Part shown: in pieces, positions 5,710 through 8,014 of the stretch
Layout of the letters: each line of letters begins with the position of its first letter
Position numbering within the stretch: the stretch's first letter is position 1
Origin: Hyphomicrobiales bacterium
GTDB taxonomy: Bacteria > Pseudomonadota > Alphaproteobacteria > Rhizobiales > Afifellaceae
NCBI GenBank assembly: GCA_013812985.1
Contig: JACCSN010000471.1
Location: forward strand, 1 to 8,014
Direction of reading: 5' to 3'
Length of the DNA: 8,014 bases
Notes under the pieces: model-generated
What the model saw: only the letters and a program-made list of their open reading frames with translations
What the model was told of the DNA's origin: nothing
Database searches by the model: none
Position numbers and translations under genes: made by a program

Positions 5710-6369
5710 TTGGAAACGAACGAGCTCGTCTCTGGTCTGACCTCCAGGGCCGTTCCGGTCAGGCGCCTTTCGCCCCCCTGGGTCCGAACGGCGTCGTGGC
5801 TTGCAATCGCGCTTCCCGCGGTCGCACTTATCGTCCTGGTCATGTCGCCGCGGGACGATCTGCCCGCGAAGCTGACCGAATCGCGGTTCGTGATTGAGCA
5901 GGCGGCTGCATTGGCCACGGCTATAACCGCCGCCATGGCGGCGTTCTGCATGATCATCCCCGGCCAGAGTCGGTGGATGGTAGCACTTCCCGTAGCTCCC
6001 CTCACGTTCTGGCTGGGAAGCCTGGGCCAAGGCTGCCTGAGCAGCTGGCTTCGATTGGGACTAGATGGTCTGCGAATCTATCCCGACTTGATCTGCCTTC
6101 CGTCAATCGCTCTGGTCGGTTCCGTCCCGGCGGTGACGATGCTTGTGATGCTTCGGCGTGGCGCGCCACTCGCGCCGCGGTTGACCGTAGCGCTGGGGGG
6201 GCTCGCCGCTGCGGCTCTCGGAAACTTCGGCTTGCGGCTATTCCATTATCAGGATGCCAGTCTCATGGTTCTGATCTGGCAATTCGGCAGTGTCGCGCTG
6301 TTTTCGGCGCTCGCCAGCTGGAGCGGCAAGCATGTTCTTCAGTGGCGGCACATAAGAGCAGCGCACTGA
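5710..6369 (+). CDS. nrsF: NrsF/DUF1109-family six-helix anti-sigma factor
   Basis: The 219-residue protein has six hydrophobic segments (about residues 27-46, 64-84, 90-108, 124-147, 159-176, 186-204), as in NrsF (Caulobacter) and OsrA (Bradyrhizobium). These bind an ECF sigma factor at the inner membrane and release it on oxidative or metal stress. The block CLPSIALVGSVPAVTMLVML then RRGAPLAPRL is typical. C129 sits where the first of two cysteines recalled as conserved lies. The second, usually in an H-C-x-D/E-D-S context, is here tyrosine (FHYQDAS, Y180). Two further cysteines, C80 and C109, are present. The start is a TTG at 5710, one base after the sigma stop, with only a weak ribosome binding site, so translation is probably coupled to the sigma gene. 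No nearby ATG fits. Confidence 0.88.
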   Translation: METNELVSGLTSRAVPVRRLSPPWVRTASWLAIALPAVALIVLVMSPRDDLPAKLTESRFVIEQAAALATAITAAMAAFCMIIPGQSRWMVALPVAPLTFWLGSLGQGCLSSWLRLGLDGLRIYPDLICLPSIALVGSVPAVTMLVMLRRGAPLAPRLTVALGGLAAAALGNFGLRLFHYQDASLMVLIWQFGSVALFSALASWSGKHVLQWRHIRAAH

Positions 6370-6968
6370 AACTGCCCATGTCCTCCAGCGCGAACAAGGT
6401 CAAGAAGGCCAGAACGAGGTCCGGCGAAACCGCTCGCTTAGGGCGACTGCACAACAGAAAGCTCTTTAGCGGCTTGCAACAGAGTTACTTAAATTCGCTA
6501 CATGAACTTACGTCCGGTAAACTGATTATCGTTGTGTACGGGGCGCCGATCGAAGCCGTCGCCGGCGGGCCAGCGACCTTGTCCCGGCTCTTCTGTTATC
6601 GCGGCCTTTATTGCTTGGCTTGTTAAGAGACAGCTCAATTACCGGAACCGTGCCCTTGAGCACCTGGTGGCCGTGAAGCTCAAGGTGCGTGCGGTCTCGC
6701 CGGACGAAAAGGATCACATAGACGTACCAGAAGAGCGGATGGACGATCTACGAAGTCTTTGGCCGGCGATGGGCCCTACGGAGGAAAGCGCCCGCAAATG
6801 GGGGAAATGTGCCGTTCTCGCGGCCGACAATGGAGGCTCTGAGAGATGGCCTCAGGTTCATCGTCGAGAACGCTTGCCCGATTCGCGGCCACCCCGCCGC
6901 CTGAGAGCCCCGACGAACGGAAACCACATTCCCGCACTCGCATCCACAGGGCGGAACGGAGGTCTGTA
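6370..6968 (+). other. About 600 bases between nrsF and the L,D-transpeptidase without a recognised gene
   Basis: Two frames give weak signals. An ATG at 6378, 8 bases after the nrsF stop, opens 82 residues to 6626 (MSSSANKVKKARTRSG..., with a short hydrophobic patch GKLIIVVYGAPIEAV). It has no clear ribosome binding site. A second frame from 6532 to 6969 holds SSVIAAFIAWLVKRQLNYRN and a charged stretch (KDHIDVPEERMDDLRSLWP) that reads like protein, then degenerates into proline/arginine-rich text. The two could be pieces of one decayed small membrane protein joined by a frameshift near 6590. I recognise neither, and see no clear terminator or promoter here. Confidence 0.3.
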
Positions 6969-7685
6969 ATGGCCGAAACGAAAGAACCGCCGCTGGTAAG
7001 CCTGCCGCGGCGAAACTTGCTGGTTGGCTTCGCCGGCCTTGCACTCTCTGGGTGCGTATCGGGACCACTCATGCCGCCGACCTTAGCAGCGTACCCACCG
7101 CCGCCCCGATCCCTCCGCCCGACCATGTACGAGGCGATGCCGGAGGAGCGCTTCCCCATTCCAGCCGTAGACGTTGAGAAGGTCGACGAGAGGTTCTGGC
7201 GAACCATCGTGGATGATCCGACGGGCGAAGCTTCCGGAACCCTGGTGGTCGACACGCCCGCGAAGTACCTTTATTTCACAATGGCCGACGGCTCCGCCAT
7301 CCGTTACGGCATTGGCGTCGGTCGGGAAGGGTTTGCCTGGTCCGGCCGAGCTAAAGTCCAGTACAAGCGCAAGTGGCCCCGTTGGACGCCGCCGGACGAT
7401 ATGGTGGCACGGCAGCCCGAACTTCAGCCATACTCCATCGCCAACGGCGGCATGGATCCAGGTCTCCAGAACCCTCTTGGCGCCCGCGCTCTATACATCT
7501 TTCAGGACGGAAGGGACACGCTCTATCGCCTGCACGGAACTCCCGAGGCTTCGTCCATCGGTCGGGCGGTCTCCTCGGGTTGCATCCGCCTACTTAACCA
7601 GGATGTGATCGACCTATACGAGCGCGTTCCAGATGGTACGCGGATCAAGGTCATTCCTGACCCGAGCCTCCGGGCAGCTTTATAA
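6969..7685 (+). CDS. L,D-transpeptidase (YkuD domain) lipoprotein
   Basis: The 238-residue protein begins with a twin-arginine-like lipoprotein signal: LPRRNLLVGFAGLALSGC, with lipobox LSGC and the lipidated cysteine at residue 29. A proline-rich linker follows (YPPPPRSLRPT), then the YkuD domain from about residue 88 (GTLVVDTPAKYLYF) to 229. The catalytic motif is complete: H189 in LHGTPEASSIG and SSGCIR with nucleophile C205 and R207. Such enzymes form 3-3 peptidoglycan cross-links or attach outer-membrane proteins to peptidoglycan; which applies cannot be told. The start at 6969 has GGAGG 6 bases upstream and places the signal peptide at the N-terminus; an in-frame ATG at 6846 would bury it. 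It follows the sigma/anti-sigma pair on the same strand after ~600 bases, so co-transcription is uncertain. The gene is intact, with length normal for rhizobial members. Confidence 0.9.
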   Translation: MAETKEPPLVSLPRRNLLVGFAGLALSGCVSGPLMPPTLAAYPPPPRSLRPTMYEAMPEERFPIPAVDVEKVDERFWRTIVDDPTGEASGTLVVDTPAKYLYFTMADGSAIRYGIGVGREGFAWSGRAKVQYKRKWPRWTPPDDMVARQPELQPYSIANGGMDPGLQNPLGARALYIFQDGRDTLYRLHGTPEASSIGRAVSSGCIRLLNQDVIDLYERVPDGTRIKVIPDPSLRAAL

Positions 7686-7782
7686 ACGCACTGAAATTCC
7701 GCTGCCCGGGGGGCCGGTCGCAACGCTGTCGCGGGCCGGTCCAGGGTGGCATCCAGATCAAGTGAGGACGAAGACCAAGGGT

Positions 7783-7799
7783 GCCCCCGGGCGTTTTTT
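7783..7799 (+). terminator. Possible weak Rho-independent terminator after the L,D-transpeptidase
   Basis: A GC palindrome (GCCCCCGGGC, 7783-7792) is followed at once by six T's (7794-7799), about 100 bases after the stop of the transpeptidase gene. The stem is short and its loop tight, so termination is only suggested. It also lies directly beyond the end of the possible minus-strand frame at 7799-7972, but lacks a T-run for that direction. Confidence 0.3.
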
Positions 7800-7972
7800 C
7801 ATAGCGCGGGGGCAGGAATGCCCGTTAGCCCGAGCGTCGCGACCGCCGCGAACGAGATCACACTCCACAAAAGCATTGGTGGTCGATCAATCGAGCCCGA
7901 TGGGAGTGCCGTCGCAACAAGTGGCTCGTTGCAATCCGCGTTGGTCCCCTGGCAATCCAAGCACCGGAACAA
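7799..7972 (-). CDS. Possible small membrane peptide ORF (57 aa), unrecognised
   Basis: A minus-strand frame opens after a stop near 7996 and ends with TGA at 7801-7799. From a TTG at 7972 it reads LFRCLDCQGTNADCNEP..., with three cysteines in C-x2-C-x5-C spacing, then a Pro/Ser linker and one hydrophobic helix (MLLWSVISFAAVATLGLTGI). A ribosome binding site is not convincing, and I do not recognise the protein. It could be the C-terminal remnant of a larger membrane protein. The rest of 7686-8014 shows no gene; a GGGCCGGTC direct repeat at about 7710-7742 is the only other structure. Confidence 0.2.
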   Translation of the reverse strand: MFRCLDCQGTNADCNEPLVATALPSGSIDRPPMLLWSVISFAAVATLGLTGIPAPAL

Positions 7973-8014
7973 CCGTCGTTTTGTCCGGCGGCGCTACATG
8001 ATCCTGCGCGCACG

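Noticed and set aside
6523..6548. GTAAAC-N16-CGGG upstream of the L,D-transpeptidase
   Set aside because: The spacing fits, but both boxes deviate from the other three sites and it lies over 400 bases from the gene.
1..8014. General stress (EcfG-type) GGAAC-N16/17-CGTT promoters
   Set aside because: Several GGAAC strings were checked by eye on both strands; none had CGTT at the right distance.

Overview
The window looks like accessory or plasmid-type DNA from a GC-rich alphaproteobacterium, most likely of the rhizobial order. This is inferred from codon and protein character: a DUF2189 membrane protein, a rhizobial 'lipo-like' YiiX/YebB-type protein, an NrsF-type anti-sigma factor and a Tat/lipobox L,D-transpeptidase. 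No rRNA, tRNA or CRISPR array was seen.

Layout. Positions 1-2656 hold a leftward gene row, read from right to left: a DUF2189 membrane protein; a permuted-papain 'lipo-like' cysteine hydrolase; a class I SAM methyltransferase whose C-terminus is replaced in frame by what looks like the tail of an unrelated anti-sigma factor; and the first 40 codons of a DoxX-family membrane protein that runs off the left edge. Positions 2657-3274 are a divergent intergenic region. Rightward from 3275 lies a CDP-alcohol phosphatidyltransferase whose last few codons are replaced by IS sequence. Positions 3865-4835 are a scar of two broken insertion sequences facing away from each other: the 5' part of an IS5-type transposase on the minus strand, and the frameshifted 3' part of a different, IS1182/IS5-like transposase on the plus strand. 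Then come an ECF sigma factor (5148-5708) and its six-helix NrsF/DUF1109 anti-sigma partner (5710-6369), about 600 bases with no recognised gene, and an L,D-transpeptidase lipoprotein (6969-7685).

How it may work together. Three copies of the pattern GTAAC[C/T]-N16-CGAAT can be read by eye, all with exactly 16 bases between the boxes. One faces left into the DUF2189 operon, one faces right toward the phosphatidyltransferase, and one lies inside the sigma gene pointing at the anti-sigma gene. This matches, as I recall it, the promoter pattern of the Caulobacter SigF / Bradyrhizobium EcfF type of ECF sigma factor, whose anti-sigma factors are NrsF/OsrA proteins like the one here. The simplest reading is a compact oxidative or metal-stress regulon, a sigma/anti-sigma switch plus envelope and lipid genes, later damaged by IS insertion and deletions. 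The NrsF protein keeps one of the two cysteines I recall as conserved in the family but has tyrosine at the second position. The regulon assignment is inference from motif and gene content.
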